Origin: JANMES01 sp038329865
Lineage (GTDB): Bacteria; Planctomycetota; Phycisphaerae; Tepidisphaerales; Tepidisphaeraceae
Assembly: GCA_038329865.1 (NCBI GenBank)
Contig: JBBQNK010000020.1
Span: forward strand, 17,063 to 81,062
Direction: 5' to 3'
DNA length: 64,000 nt
Shown here: positions 9,015 through 17,561 of the stretch, one piece after another
Position numbering within the stretch: the stretch's first letter is position 1
Layout: each line of letters starts with the position of its first letter
Made by a program: the position numbers and the translations under genes
Notes under the pieces: generated by a model
The model's database searches: none
What the model saw: the letters and a program-made list of their open reading frames with translations, nothing else
Told to the model about the DNA's origin: nothing

Positions 9015-9100
9015 ATGAACACAGAGGCACAGAGACACAGAGAAGAAACGAATTGAATTGATTTTCTTTCCTCTCCGTGTCTCTGTGTCTCTGTGTTCAT
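9015..9100. repeat. CACAGAG-family palindrome
   Basis: Arms ATGAACACAGAGGCACAGAG and GTGTCTCTGTGTTCAT pair over about 30 bp. This copy lies between divergent genes (manA and the tRNA-binding protein), so it is not next to a stop codon. Confidence 0.85.
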
Positions 9101-9181
9101 CAACGTCCGCTGAACTCTGCTGCTTGGCGATTGGCGTCTCGGCGCGTAGAGTAACAGAAACCGATCAAACAGGAGTTCGCC

Positions 9182-9580
9182 ATGGATCCGACGCCTTCGC
9201 AACCGCCCGCAACCACGCCGCCTGCTGCCCCCGCGGCGTCGCCGGGGTTGCCGCAGATTACTTATGACGATTTCGCCAAGCTCGAGCTGCGGGTGGCCAC
9301 CGTGCTGGAGTGCAAGCCGCACGCCAATGCCGACAAGCTGCTGGTCCTGCAGATCGATCTCGGCGGCGAGAAGCGGCAAATCTGCGCCGGGCTTCGCCAG
9401 CACTATCAACCCGAGCAACTGGTCGGCAAGCAGATCATCGTGGTGGCCAACCTCGCCCCGCGCACGATGCGCGGCGAAATCAGCCAGGGCATGCTGCTGG
9501 CCGCGACGGACGCGCCGACGCACCAGGTGATCGTCGTCTCGCCGTCAGCGCCGGCGGCGGCGGGGTCACGAGTTAGTTAG
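9182..9580 (+). CDS. tRNA-binding OB-fold protein (MetRS C-terminal / EMAP-II type)
   Basis: This 132-residue protein has a Pro/Ala-rich N terminus (about 1-24) followed by one EMAP-II/CsaA-like OB fold: FAKLELRVATVLECKPHANADKLLVLQIDLG, then QICAGLRQHY and PRTMRGEISQGMLLAA. Such modules occur at the C terminus of methionyl-tRNA synthetase or as free proteins that bind tRNA. Here it stands alone, so a trans-acting tRNA-binding or MetRS partner role is inferred. The ATG at 9182 is set by an AGGAG about 7 nt upstream. A 75-bp palindrome begins 3 nt after the stop codon. Confidence 0.88.
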   Translation: MDPTPSQPPATTPPAAPAASPGLPQITYDDFAKLELRVATVLECKPHANADKLLVLQIDLGGEKRQICAGLRQHYQPEQLVGKQIIVVANLAPRTMRGEISQGMLLAATDAPTHQVIVVSPSAPAAAGSRVS

Positions 9581-9583
9581 GAG

Positions 9584-9658
9584 AGGACTTAGGACTAAGG
9601 ACTTAGGACTTAGTGAAAAGCGCGTTCACTAAGTCCTAAGTCCTTAGTCCTAAGTCCT
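9584..9658. repeat. Perfect 34-bp-arm heptamer palindrome (AGGACTT)
   Basis: The left arm (9584-9617) is four heptamers of the AGGACTT/AGGACTA type plus AGTGAA. The right arm (9625-9658) is its exact reverse complement, with a 7-nt loop AAGCGCG. It lies 3 nt after the preceding stop codon and ends 7 nt before the recN start. A sister copy with unequal arms is at 53053. Confidence 0.95.
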
Positions 9659-9665
9659 ACGCTTC

Positions 9666-11399
9666 TTGCTTCGCGAACTTCACATCTCCAACTTCGCTGT
9701 GATCACCGACGCTCGCATCGACCTGTCGGCCGGGCTGAATTGTTTTACCGGGGCGACGGGGGCGGGCAAGTCGCTCGTCATCGGGGCGATCGAGGTGCTA
9801 CTGGGATTGCGCTCGGCGTCGGAAATGCTCCGGCCCGGCGTGGAGGAAGGTCGCGTCAGTGGCGTGTTCGATATCGCCAGCAAAGAGATGCTCCAGAAAA
9901 TCGAGCAGGCCACGGATATTCCCGTCACCAACGACGGCGGCGAGTTGCTCATCGCCCGGCGGCTGTATGCGAGCGGGCGAAGCTCGGTGTCGCTCAACGG
10001 CAATCCGATCACGCTCACGATGCTCAAGGCCGTCGCGGAACAACTCATCGACGTGCATGGGCAGCACGATCATCAGTTTTTGCTCAAGCCTTCCAATCAG
10101 CTCGACGTGCTCGACCACTTCGGCCAGCTTGAATCGCTTCGGGCGGAGTACCGCGAGGCGTACGACCAGCTCGTCGAAGCCAACGCCCGGCTCGCGGACT
10201 TGGCCGGCAATCGCACGCTGCGGCAGCAGCAGTTGGAGCTGTATAAATTTCAGGCCAGCGAGATCGACGCGGCCGACTTGCAGCCTGGGGAGTATGAGGA
10301 ACTCGCCAGCCGCTCATCGGTGCTGAAGAACGTAGAAAAACTGAAGAAGGAAGCCGGTGCGACGCACGCGGCGCTGTACGAGGTGGACGGATCGGTGCTG
10401 GAGCGCGTGAAGATGATGACGGCTATCATCGCGGATCTTTCATCGCTCGATCACAGCCTGCAGCCGATCGCGGCTGGGCTGAAGGACGCGATGATTCAAC
10501 TGGAAGAGTCGGCGTTCGATCTTTCGCGGTATCTGGACAAGCTGGATCTTGATCCTGCGGAGCTGACGGAAGTCGATGAGCGGTTGAACGTGCTGCAGCG
10601 GCTGATGAACAAGTACGGAGACACGATCGAGATCGTGGCCGGCTATCGCGAGGAGATCGGCGGGAAGATTTCTGATCTGGAGAAGCAGACGGACGATCTT
10701 TCCTCAATTCAAGCGAAGATTACTCCGCTCAAAGCGAAAGTCGCGGAACTCGGGCTTAAATTGAGCGAGAAGCGTAAATCGGTCGCGAAGAAACTCTCTC
10801 CGCAGATCGAAAAATCCCTCGCGGAACTCGGAATGGAAAAAGCGAAATTTTCCATCGACTTCGCCGCGATGGATCCCGGCGCCAGCGGCGCCGACCAGAT
10901 CGAGTTCATGATCCAGACCAATCCCGGCCAACTCACGCAGCCCCTCCGCAAAACCGGCTCGGGCGGCGAGCTCTCTCGCATCATGCTCGCGCTTAAAGGC
11001 ATCCTCGCCCAGAGCGACCGCGTGAGCGTGCTGGTGTTCGACGAAATCGACGCCAACGTCGGCGGCCGGCTCGGGAGCGTGATCGGGAAAAAGCTGCGCG
11101 AGCTGGCGGGCCATCATCAGGTGCTTTGCATCACGCACCTGCCGCAGATCGCCAGCTATGCGGATCGCCATTTAACCGTCCGCAAAGAACAGACCGGCAC
11201 GACCACGCAAACCAGCGTCCGTACGATGGAAGGCACGGAAAGAATCCAGGAACTGGCCGAAATGATCGGCGGCCAACGGATCACCGCAACCACGCGGGCG
11301 CAGGCCGGCGAACTGCTGGAAGCGGCGCAAATTGAATTTGAGAGCAAAAAGCCTGGAAACGGATCGCCAGCCAAGGCACGCAAAATCACGAGGAAGTGA
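9666..11399 (+). CDS. recN: DNA repair ATPase RecN
   Basis: RecN is an SMC-like ATPase acting in recombinational repair of double-strand breaks. The 577-residue protein begins LRELHISNFAVITDARIDL and has Walker A GATGAGKS near residue 31, a central coiled coil, the ABC signature GSGGELSRIMLALK, and Walker B VLVFDEIDANVGGR. The C-terminal tail is basic. The start is a TTG at 9666: an in-frame TAA at 9651 leaves no earlier ATG, GTG or TTG. No Shine-Dalgarno site exists because the 34-bp palindrome abuts the start, which is unusual and may affect translation. Confidence 0.95.
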   Translation: MLRELHISNFAVITDARIDLSAGLNCFTGATGAGKSLVIGAIEVLLGLRSASEMLRPGVEEGRVSGVFDIASKEMLQKIEQATDIPVTNDGGELLIARRLYASGRSSVSLNGNPITLTMLKAVAEQLIDVHGQHDHQFLLKPSNQLDVLDHFGQLESLRAEYREAYDQLVEANARLADLAGNRTLRQQQLELYKFQASEIDAADLQPGEYEELASRSSVLKNVEKLKKEAGATHAALYEVDGSVLERVKMMTAIIADLSSLDHSLQPIAAGLKDAMIQLEESAFDLSRYLDKLDLDPAELTEVDERLNVLQRLMNKYGDTIEIVAGYREEIGGKISDLEKQTDDLSSIQAKITPLKAKVAELGLKLSEKRKSVAKKLSPQIEKSLAELGMEKAKFSIDFAAMDPGASGADQIEFMIQTNPGQLTQPLRKTGSGGELSRIMLALKGILAQSDRVSVLVFDEIDANVGGRLGSVIGKKLRELAGHHQVLCITHLPQIASYADRHLTVRKEQTGTTTQTSVRTMEGTERIQELAEMIGGQRITATTRAQAGELLEAAQIEFESKKPGNGSPAKARKITRK

Positions 11400-11425
11400 C
11401 CAGCTCGCTCACCCGCATCTCTAAC

Positions 11426-12304
11426 TCACGACTTTTTCGCGAGACCTTTTATCGCCGCATCCCGCACATCGGCATCAGAATCGTCACGAGCGCGTTGGAG
11501 AGCGCTTATCACCGGTTCAGACCTCGCATCAATCGCGACCAGTGTTGAAATCGCCCACCACCGCACATCGGCGTGTGCATCACCCGCGGCGGCGACCAGA
11601 TCGGGGATGGCTTCGTCGGCGCCTTCTTTCATCGCAAGCGAATACGCGGCCGCGCTGCGGCTGTAGCGATTGGTGGATCGGAGCCACGTTCGAATTTCGC
11701 CCAGGCTCTTGTCGGCGATCTCGCGTGCGAGATAGATCAGATACTCGTCATCATCCACAGACCGCGATATCGGCTCGCCGCACTCAGGGCACTTACCGTC
11801 GACCGGCAATAGACGCAGGTTGTAAGTGCAATTGACGCACGGCCAGTCGATGTCGACCAGGTCAGGCTTCGTGCCGTTCGTCGAAATCGGAGTCGCTGTA
11901 GCGGCCGGCTCATCGTTCCCGGCTAGCTCGTCGGGAATTTTCCGAACTTGCCCGTCACGGCCAACGCAGGCGATGGTCGTCGTTCCTTCCGCCAGCAAAG
12001 TCTCGCCGCGCCGCAGCTCGTACGCGTGGTCGTATCGGACGTGGGTTTGCTTGACGACTTTGGTCAGCAGCGTCAGTTCCTCGTCGTAGCGGGCCGGGGC
12101 TTTGAAGCGGATGTCGGCCTTGGTGACGACGAAGAAAATCCCCTTCCGCTCCAGGTCGGCGTAGCTGATGCCCATCGAGCGGAGCAGTTCAACCCGGCCG
12201 AGTTCGAAGTATTGCAGGAACCGGCTGTGGTGCAGGTAGCCCATCGCGTCGACTTCCGGATAGCGGACGCGGATCGTCAGCGTGTTTTGTAGGGTGGCGG
12301 ACAT
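11426..12304 (-). CDS. Hotdog acyl-CoA thioesterase fused to zinc ribbon and HEAT-like repeats
   Basis: Residues 1-130 are a YbgC/FadM-type 4-hydroxybenzoyl-CoA thioesterase: IRVRYPEVDAMGYLHHSRF holds the predicted catalytic Asp, followed by YFELGRVELLRSMGISY. After a linker, CVNCTYNLRLLPVDGKCPECG is a four-cysteine zinc ribbon of a type common in planctomycetes. The last 100 or so residues form HEAT-like helical repeats (AIPDLVAAAGDAHADVRWWA; VISALQRARDDSDADVRDAA). Family thioesterases are normally about 130-150 residues, so the 292-residue fusion is the odd feature. It may tether the enzyme to a protein partner; the substrate is unknown. It is convergent with recN. Confidence 0.85.
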   Translation of the reverse strand: MSATLQNTLTIRVRYPEVDAMGYLHHSRFLQYFELGRVELLRSMGISYADLERKGIFFVVTKADIRFKAPARYDEELTLLTKVVKQTHVRYDHAYELRRGETLLAEGTTTIACVGRDGQVRKIPDELAGNDEPAATATPISTNGTKPDLVDIDWPCVNCTYNLRLLPVDGKCPECGEPISRSVDDDEYLIYLAREIADKSLGEIRTWLRSTNRYSRSAAAYSLAMKEGADEAIPDLVAAAGDAHADVRWWAISTLVAIDARSEPVISALQRARDDSDADVRDAAIKGLAKKS

Positions 12305-12546
12305 TGGAGCAGAGCGTCGCTAAAAGTCGAGATATTGCAACGTTGGACTGAACAGACTGCGGTCGAACGGGCCAAAACGCCTGACTTTCTCCTAATTTCT
12401 CTGCTTCCTGGCGAGTTGCAACCCATTCAACCCCCCTGACTTGAACCGAATCGCCTTTTCGCTAAACTACTTGGCTCGCCGACGGGGAAACCACCGTCGG
12501 CGGTTGTCTCTCTGGAATCGACCGGAACTCGAAAGGCGTACCGACC

Positions 12547-12744
12547 ATGATTAAAGTAAAGTCCCGCGGCGGCGAAACGGCCGAGCAGATGCTCCGCCGG
12601 TTTAAGAAGATGTGTGAAAAAGAAGGTCTTACCAAAGACATCAAGCGGGTTGCGTACTACGAAAAGCCGAGCGAGAAGCGTCGCCGGCAGAAACGCAGCA
12701 AGCCGCGCATCGCCACCGGCGGCAGCAGCAGCACGCGGGCTTAA
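12547..12744 (+). CDS. rpsU: Small ribosomal subunit protein bS21
   Basis: This 65-residue basic protein (MIKVKSRGGETAEQMLRRFKK) has the bS21 pattern: GETAEQMLRRFKKMCEKEG, then RVAYYEKPSEKRRRQKR and a Ser/Arg-rich tail. bS21 sits near the anti-Shine-Dalgarno end of 16S rRNA and helps start translation. The gene stands alone on the plus strand. The preceding 12305-12546 gap holds its promoter region, but no clear boxes were recognised. Confidence 0.95.
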   Translation: MIKVKSRGGETAEQMLRRFKKMCEKEGLTKDIKRVAYYEKPSEKRRRQKRSKPRIATGGSSSTRA

Positions 12745-12753
12745 TTGCTGATC

Positions 12754-12797
12754 ACGCCGCGGCAAGGGTCGCGAAACCGCGGCACCCTTCGCGGCGT
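12754..12797 (+). terminator. Hairpin after rpsU (terminator-like, no T-run)
   Basis: ACGCCGCG and AAGGGT pair with ACCCTT and CGCGGCGT across a small loop, starting 9 nt after the rpsU stop codon. There is no following T-run, so it may be an mRNA-protecting or attenuating structure rather than an intrinsic terminator. Confidence 0.5.
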
Positions 12798-12840
12798 ATA
12801 TAAAATATCCGGCGCGGGATCTCCCCTTTCGAGTTCTGTT

Positions 12841-13788
12841 ATGTCATCAGCCCAAACCGCTGCGATCCATACGGAGCATCTGACCAAGGTCTACAAGGAC
12901 TTCTGGGGCCGCGATAAGGTGCGGGCGCTCGATGACCTGAATCTCACCATCGAGCGCGGCGAGGTGTTCGGCCTGCTCGGGCCTAACGGCTCGGGAAAAT
13001 CAACCACCATCAAGCTCCTGCTCGGTCTGATCTTCCCTACCCACGGCACAGCGCACGTGCTGGGCAGCCCGGCGGGGTCGACCGACATCAACGAAAAAAT
13101 CGGCTTCCTGCCGGAAGAATCTTACCTCTACAAATTCCTCAACGGCGAAGAGACGCTCAAGTTCTACGGCCGGCTTTTCAAGATTCCGAGCAAGGAACTC
13201 AAACGCCGCGTGCCCGAGCTGCTCGACATCGTCGGCCTCGATCAGAAAAGCCGCAAACGCAAACTCCGCGAATACAGCAAAGGCATGGCCCGGCGAATCG
13301 GCCTGGCCCAGGCGCTGATCAATAACCCGGATTTGATCCTGCTCGACGAGCCGACCACCGGCCTTGACCCGATCGGCACGCGCGAGATGAAAGACCTCAT
13401 CCTCTCGCTCAAGGACCAAGGCAAAACGGTCCTGCTCTGCAGCCACCTGCTCGCCGACGTGCAGGACGTTTGCGACCGCATCACCATCTTCTTCCGCGGC
13501 AAGATGCAGCCGCTCGCGCACGACGCCGACGGCCAGCCGATCGGCGTGGCGCCGGTTCGCGACGTGCTGCAGGTGAAAGACATCACCCAGCTCAACGCCC
13601 GCAACATGACTCCCGAGCAGATCGCGCAGCTGAAACAAATGCTCTCGAACATGGGCGTGAGCGACGCACTGATCACACACCCCACGACCACGCTGGAAGA
13701 CCTCTTCCTCCGAATCGTGCGGGAAAACACCGGCGGCGTTGGAGCGTACACGGGATCGGGCGACAAGCCTGAGGCATTGCGGGCCTGA
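12841..13788 (+). CDS. ABC transporter ATP-binding protein
   Basis: This 315-residue ATPase has Walker A GLLGPNGSGKSTTIKLLLGL, a Q-loop region (IGFLPEESYLY), signature YSKGMARRIGLAQAL, Walker B LILLDEPTTGLDP, and the H-loop LLCSHLL. It resembles the ABC-2/drug-export (CcmA/NatA-like) ATPases. About 80 residues after the ATPase core form an extra C-terminal region. The ATG at 12841 was chosen because the earlier in-frame TTG (12745) adds a non-conserved stretch running through the rpsU hairpin. The permease gene follows at 13882, with a palindrome between. Confidence 0.92.
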   Translation: MSSAQTAAIHTEHLTKVYKDFWGRDKVRALDDLNLTIERGEVFGLLGPNGSGKSTTIKLLLGLIFPTHGTAHVLGSPAGSTDINEKIGFLPEESYLYKFLNGEETLKFYGRLFKIPSKELKRRVPELLDIVGLDQKSRKRKLREYSKGMARRIGLAQALINNPDLILLDEPTTGLDPIGTREMKDLILSLKDQGKTVLLCSHLLADVQDVCDRITIFFRGKMQPLAHDADGQPIGVAPVRDVLQVKDITQLNARNMTPEQIAQLKQMLSNMGVSDALITHPTTTLEDLFLRIVRENTGGVGAYTGSGDKPEALRA

Positions 13789-13791
13789 ACA

Positions 13792-13870
13792 AAAGATGAA
13801 GGCGGAAGGATGAGGGATGAAAATGATCATCTTCTCCTTTTTCATCCTTCATCCATCCGCCTTCATCCTT
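13792..13870. repeat. GATGAAGG-type palindrome
   Basis: Arms containing AAGATGAAGGCGGAAGGATG and CATCCATCCGCCTTCATCCTT-like sequence pair over about 33 bp, with roughly 7-bp periodicity. It starts 3 nt after the ABC ATPase stop codon, between the ATPase and permease genes. Confidence 0.85.
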
Positions 13871-13881
13871 GATCGCGAATC

Positions 13882-16008
13882 ATGCAACACATTCATTCCA
13901 TCCTCGCATTTTCCGTCAGCGACTTGCTTGTTGAACACGCCGGTATGGTGCTGGCGGCGATCATTCTCGTCCTCACGCTGATATTTGGACTCGGCGACTT
14001 GTTGCGGTTCAGCGGAAAGCGCATCTGGGCGATCTCCAGCGTCTGCTTCGCCGAGTCGATCCGCAGGAAGGTGCTTTGGATCACCCCGGTCGCGATCATC
14101 GGCGTGATGGTCGTCGCCCAACTTCAGCGGCCCACCGACGAGCAGGACGCGATCCGCCAGACCACCAAATTCTGCCTCTTCGCCACCGGCATGGTCGTGG
14201 TCATCGTGGCGATCCTGCTGGCCAGCACGAGCCTGCCGAAAGAGATTGAAAATCGCGTCATCTTCACGATCGTCACCAAGCCGACGACTCGCCTGGAAAT
14301 CGTCCTGGGTAAAACGCTGGGCTTTGCCCGCGTGGCGGCGGCGATTTTGCTGATCATGGGCTTGTTCACCGCCGTCTATCTGCAGGTGCGCGCGTGGAGC
14401 CTGCAGCGCGACATCGCTTTGCGCCTGGATACCGGTGCCGTCGATCCGCTCAACCGTCCCGCGCTTGAGCACTACCGCGCCGCCGGCCTGCTCAACGCCA
14501 AAACGTTCGCGACGACCGAAGACCTGCAGTTTTACGCCACGCTCCCGCCGGTCAATGAAACTCGCCGCTATCAGTATTTCGCCGGCGAAGGTCAGATCAT
14601 CGTGCCGTTCGATCTGACGAACGACATGTTCATCGGGGCCAATGACCCGAGCGCCAACTACAGCATGCGGGTGATCTGCGCGATCGGCACGAAGCTCGCC
14701 CCCGGTGCCAAGCCCCCGACGACGCAGCCGACCACGGCCGAGGCGCCGAAAGGCCCGATTACCGGCCCGCTGCCGTTCGTCGCGTCCACCCAGCCGATCA
14801 ATAACGTCCCGCCCGATCCGGGCACGTTTGTCGCCGTCTCCGTGCTCGATACGGATGAAGCCGTCCTCGTCGATAGTTCCGCGAGTGGGTTGTCGCGTCT
14901 TCCGCTGAAGCGTGACGGCGAGCAGGGCTTCTCCGCCCCGCTCACGCCCGACGCCATCACCCGCATGTGGATTGCCGCGCGATCGCCGGATCATAATCGC
15001 GTTTACATTTGCTTCGCGGGCAGCGATCCCAACTACCTTTATTTCGCCGACCCCAACTCGTGCTACCTTGAAATCCGAAAAACCGACGCCGCCGGTGCCA
15101 TCACCACCCGCACCGTCATGCCGCCTGCTGATCCGAACCGTAACGGCCAACCCATGCTGCCGATCTACCACGGCGGATATTCGCGATACGGCCAGCCACT
15201 CCGAGGTTCCGCCGAGCCCGGCAAAGTCGCGGTCTATCACTTCCGCCATGCCGAGCCGGACGAAAACTCCGACGTCGTGAATTTCGAGCTGCGGCTTGGC
15301 ATCGAGCGGAGCGGCACCGACAACGCCGACGAGGCCGACACCATCACCAATGTCGTCGCGCAAATTCGCAATGACAAAACCGGCAAAGTCTCGGACCCGA
15401 TCACGATTCAGCCGGAAACCAATCGCACGCAGTACTTCACCTTCCCCGCCGCCGACGTCTTGGGCGGCGATTACGAGTTGACGCTCCGCTGCACTTCGCC
15501 GCAACACGCCGTCGGCATTCAGCCGGTGAGTGTCCAGGTGGTGATGAACTCCGGCCACTTCTACTTCAACCTGTTCAAGAGCCTGACGATCTTCTGGTTG
15601 CTGGCGGTGCTGGTCGTTTCAGTGGCGATCTTCTGCAGCACGTTCGTCTCCTGGCCGATCGCGGTGGTGCTGTGCGTGGTGATCCTGCTCGGCCGCTGGG
15701 GCGTGGAACAACTCGGTGATGCGACCAAGCCGGGCATCGGCCCGCAGGTCGCGATGGACTTCGGCTTCCGCAATGCCAATGAGGTCCACGTGATCAGCGA
15801 ATCGGTCGAAACGCTCACCAAGCTGCTCAACATGCTTTCGCACATCCTGCCGGACATCTCGCAGTTCCCGGCGACAGAGGACATTGAGCGCGGCGTATCG
15901 ATCCCGCTTTCAAAACTGTGGGAATCGGTCACCGAAGCGACCTTCTACGGCGCACCGTTGCTGTTGATGGGATACGTCATCTTCAAGAAGAAGGAGGTGG
16001 CCCCGTGA
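13882..16008 (+). CDS. ABC-2 type transporter permease with large extracytoplasmic insert
   Basis: This 708-residue membrane protein has N-terminal TM segments (about 20-40, 70-86, 110-125, 155-170) that include ABC-permease-like SLPKEIENRVIFTIVTKPTTRLEIVLGKTLGFAR. A long soluble region (about 175-560) with a TTQPTTAEAP linker follows, then further TM segments (about 570-620) and a short C-terminal one. It probably forms an export system with the ATPase just upstream. The soluble insert is unlike standard ABC-2 permeases and no domain was recognised in it. The start at 13882 follows a palindrome and has no strong ribosome site. Confidence 0.78.
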   Translation: MQHIHSILAFSVSDLLVEHAGMVLAAIILVLTLIFGLGDLLRFSGKRIWAISSVCFAESIRRKVLWITPVAIIGVMVVAQLQRPTDEQDAIRQTTKFCLFATGMVVVIVAILLASTSLPKEIENRVIFTIVTKPTTRLEIVLGKTLGFARVAAAILLIMGLFTAVYLQVRAWSLQRDIALRLDTGAVDPLNRPALEHYRAAGLLNAKTFATTEDLQFYATLPPVNETRRYQYFAGEGQIIVPFDLTNDMFIGANDPSANYSMRVICAIGTKLAPGAKPPTTQPTTAEAPKGPITGPLPFVASTQPINNVPPDPGTFVAVSVLDTDEAVLVDSSASGLSRLPLKRDGEQGFSAPLTPDAITRMWIAARSPDHNRVYICFAGSDPNYLYFADPNSCYLEIRKTDAAGAITTRTVMPPADPNRNGQPMLPIYHGGYSRYGQPLRGSAEPGKVAVYHFRHAEPDENSDVVNFELRLGIERSGTDNADEADTITNVVAQIRNDKTGKVSDPITIQPETNRTQYFTFPAADVLGGDYELTLRCTSPQHAVGIQPVSVQVVMNSGHFYFNLFKSLTIFWLLAVLVVSVAIFCSTFVSWPIAVVLCVVILLGRWGVEQLGDATKPGIGPQVAMDFGFRNANEVHVISESVETLTKLLNMLSHILPDISQFPATEDIERGVSIPLSKLWESVTEATFYGAPLLLMGYVIFKKKEVAP

Positions 16009-17561
16009 GCCGAACCCTTCTTGAACCGCCGACTCCCCGCGCGAAGCAGATCCGCAAGACGCGCATCGCCATCATTGGCGTGATGCTGGTTTCTCTTGTA
16101 GCCAGCGCCCTGACGCGCGATTGGGCCCGTGCCGCCCGCGATAACGCCAACCGCGGCAATTCGCCCATCAATACCAGCGGCAAGAGCACCATCGCGAACA
16201 TGAACAGCTACACGCTGGCGTTGCTGCTCGGCGGGCTGCGCGGGCCGCTGGTGCTGATCCTCTGGACCAGCAGCGAATCGCAGAAAGTCGATAAGAATCT
16301 CGAGGATTTCGATACCAAGGTCGAGCTGATCCGACTGCTCCAGCCTGAGTTCGATTCGGTGCTGATCTTCCAGATCTGGAACAAGGCCTACAACATTTCC
16401 GTGCAGATGTCGTCGCTGTTCAACAAGTACACGACGATCCTCGACGCCATCGACTACGGCCAGGCCGCCCTGCAGAACAACCCGGACAACATCAACGTTC
16501 TGGAAGCGATCGGCGACGTCTACTTCAACAAGCTCGGCGGCGCGGCGGAGAAGATTTACTACCGCACGCAGGTCCGCAAGGAATCGCTCCCGCACAAGCT
16601 GCACCAGCGGCTGGATAAGAGCGACCCCGGCTGGCGGCGAATCGAGATGGACCAACTCGTCGACGCCAACGGGTACATCCTTCCCGAGAAGCTCCGCCCG
16701 CTGCGCCAACGCCCCGCCGATCTGCCGGCCGGTGAGCCGTTCAACGACGGGTCGGAACTTCAGTACCTGGCGGCGTTTCAGCCGTTCAAGTACGGCGTTT
16801 CGCCAATGGCGCTGGGGTACAACTACTACAAGAAAGCTCAGATGCTGCAGCGGGTCACGCACCTGCGCCACGCGCAGCTCAGCGAACACATCGTGGACGG
16901 CCGCCCGTCGATCGCGCTCAAGTTCTGGGCCGAGGAAGAGCAGGAGATCGGCCGGCGAAACGAGCAGCGCGCGTTCAATATCGTTCTGCCGAACGCGGTC
17001 GACCGCACCGAACTGGAACTGCCGACCGCCGGCCTCGGGCTCAATGAAAAGCCGGTGGCGCTCGATGACGTCAACGAAGCGATTTACGATTACGACCGCT
17101 CCGCCCTGCTCACGGGGTTCGCGCGCGAGGAGTATCAGCAGCATCTGAAGCTCTTCCCGAACCAGATCTTCACGTACCAGTCGCACCTCGACGGCCTGGT
17201 TGCGACCGAGCATTTCGGCAAGGCCGACGCCGCCTACCTGCATGCGATACTCACCACCGGCCCGGAGCGGGCCAAGTGGGTGAAGATCGCCAAGGACGAA
17301 TACGCGCAGACGATCTTCCACTACGAGCGCATCATGATGAAGTATTACACCGACGAAGGCGTTTTCCGCGCCTTCTTCCCGACGGTGAAGCGCGAGCAGA
17401 TCGACACCCTGAAGCCCGACGCACTTCACGTCGCGTCCCTGCGTATCCAGGAAGCCATCGCCAAGGGCGCCCAGGAAAGCCACGGCGAAGACCGCGGGGA
17501 ATATCTCATCGATATTCAGCGGTGCTCATTGCGATTGAAGACGCTTGAAGAAACCCACTAA
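16005..17561 (+). CDS. Membrane-anchored protein coupled to the ABC transporter (unknown function)
   Basis: The GTG start at 16005 overlaps the permease stop codon (GTGA) and has AGGAGG 7 nt upstream, which decides the start. The 518-residue protein has an N-terminal TM helix (IAIIGVMLVSLVASAL) and a second hydrophobic stretch (TLALLLGGLRGPLVLILW). A long helical region with TPR-like character follows (FDTKVELIRLLQPEFDSVLIFQIWNKAYN; AIDYGQAALQNNPDNINVLEAIGDVYF). It is translationally coupled to the permease, so it is probably a partner of that transporter. No enzyme motif was recognised. Confidence 0.75.
   Translation: MSRTLLEPPTPRAKQIRKTRIAIIGVMLVSLVASALTRDWARAARDNANRGNSPINTSGKSTIANMNSYTLALLLGGLRGPLVLILWTSSESQKVDKNLEDFDTKVELIRLLQPEFDSVLIFQIWNKAYNISVQMSSLFNKYTTILDAIDYGQAALQNNPDNINVLEAIGDVYFNKLGGAAEKIYYRTQVRKESLPHKLHQRLDKSDPGWRRIEMDQLVDANGYILPEKLRPLRQRPADLPAGEPFNDGSELQYLAAFQPFKYGVSPMALGYNYYKKAQMLQRVTHLRHAQLSEHIVDGRPSIALKFWAEEEQEIGRRNEQRAFNIVLPNAVDRTELELPTAGLGLNEKPVALDDVNEAIYDYDRSALLTGFAREEYQQHLKLFPNQIFTYQSHLDGLVATEHFGKADAAYLHAILTTGPERAKWVKIAKDEYAQTIFHYERIMMKYYTDEGVFRAFFPTVKREQIDTLKPDALHVASLRIQEAIAKGAQESHGEDRGEYLIDIQRCSLRLKTLEETH

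Noticed and set aside
12745..12840. TTG at 12745 as the start of the ABC ATPase
   Set aside because: It would translate through the rpsU hairpin and adds 32 non-conserved residues before the ATPase fold.
13849..15558. 569-residue open frame on the minus strand opposite the ABC permease
   Set aside because: It is a shadow of the plus-strand gene in high-G+C DNA: Arg/Asp/Gly-rich, with no family match or ribosome site.
15945..17483. 512-residue minus-strand frame opposite the ABC partner gene
   Set aside because: Composition is that of an antisense shadow; the plus-strand gene has AGGAGG and a coupled start.
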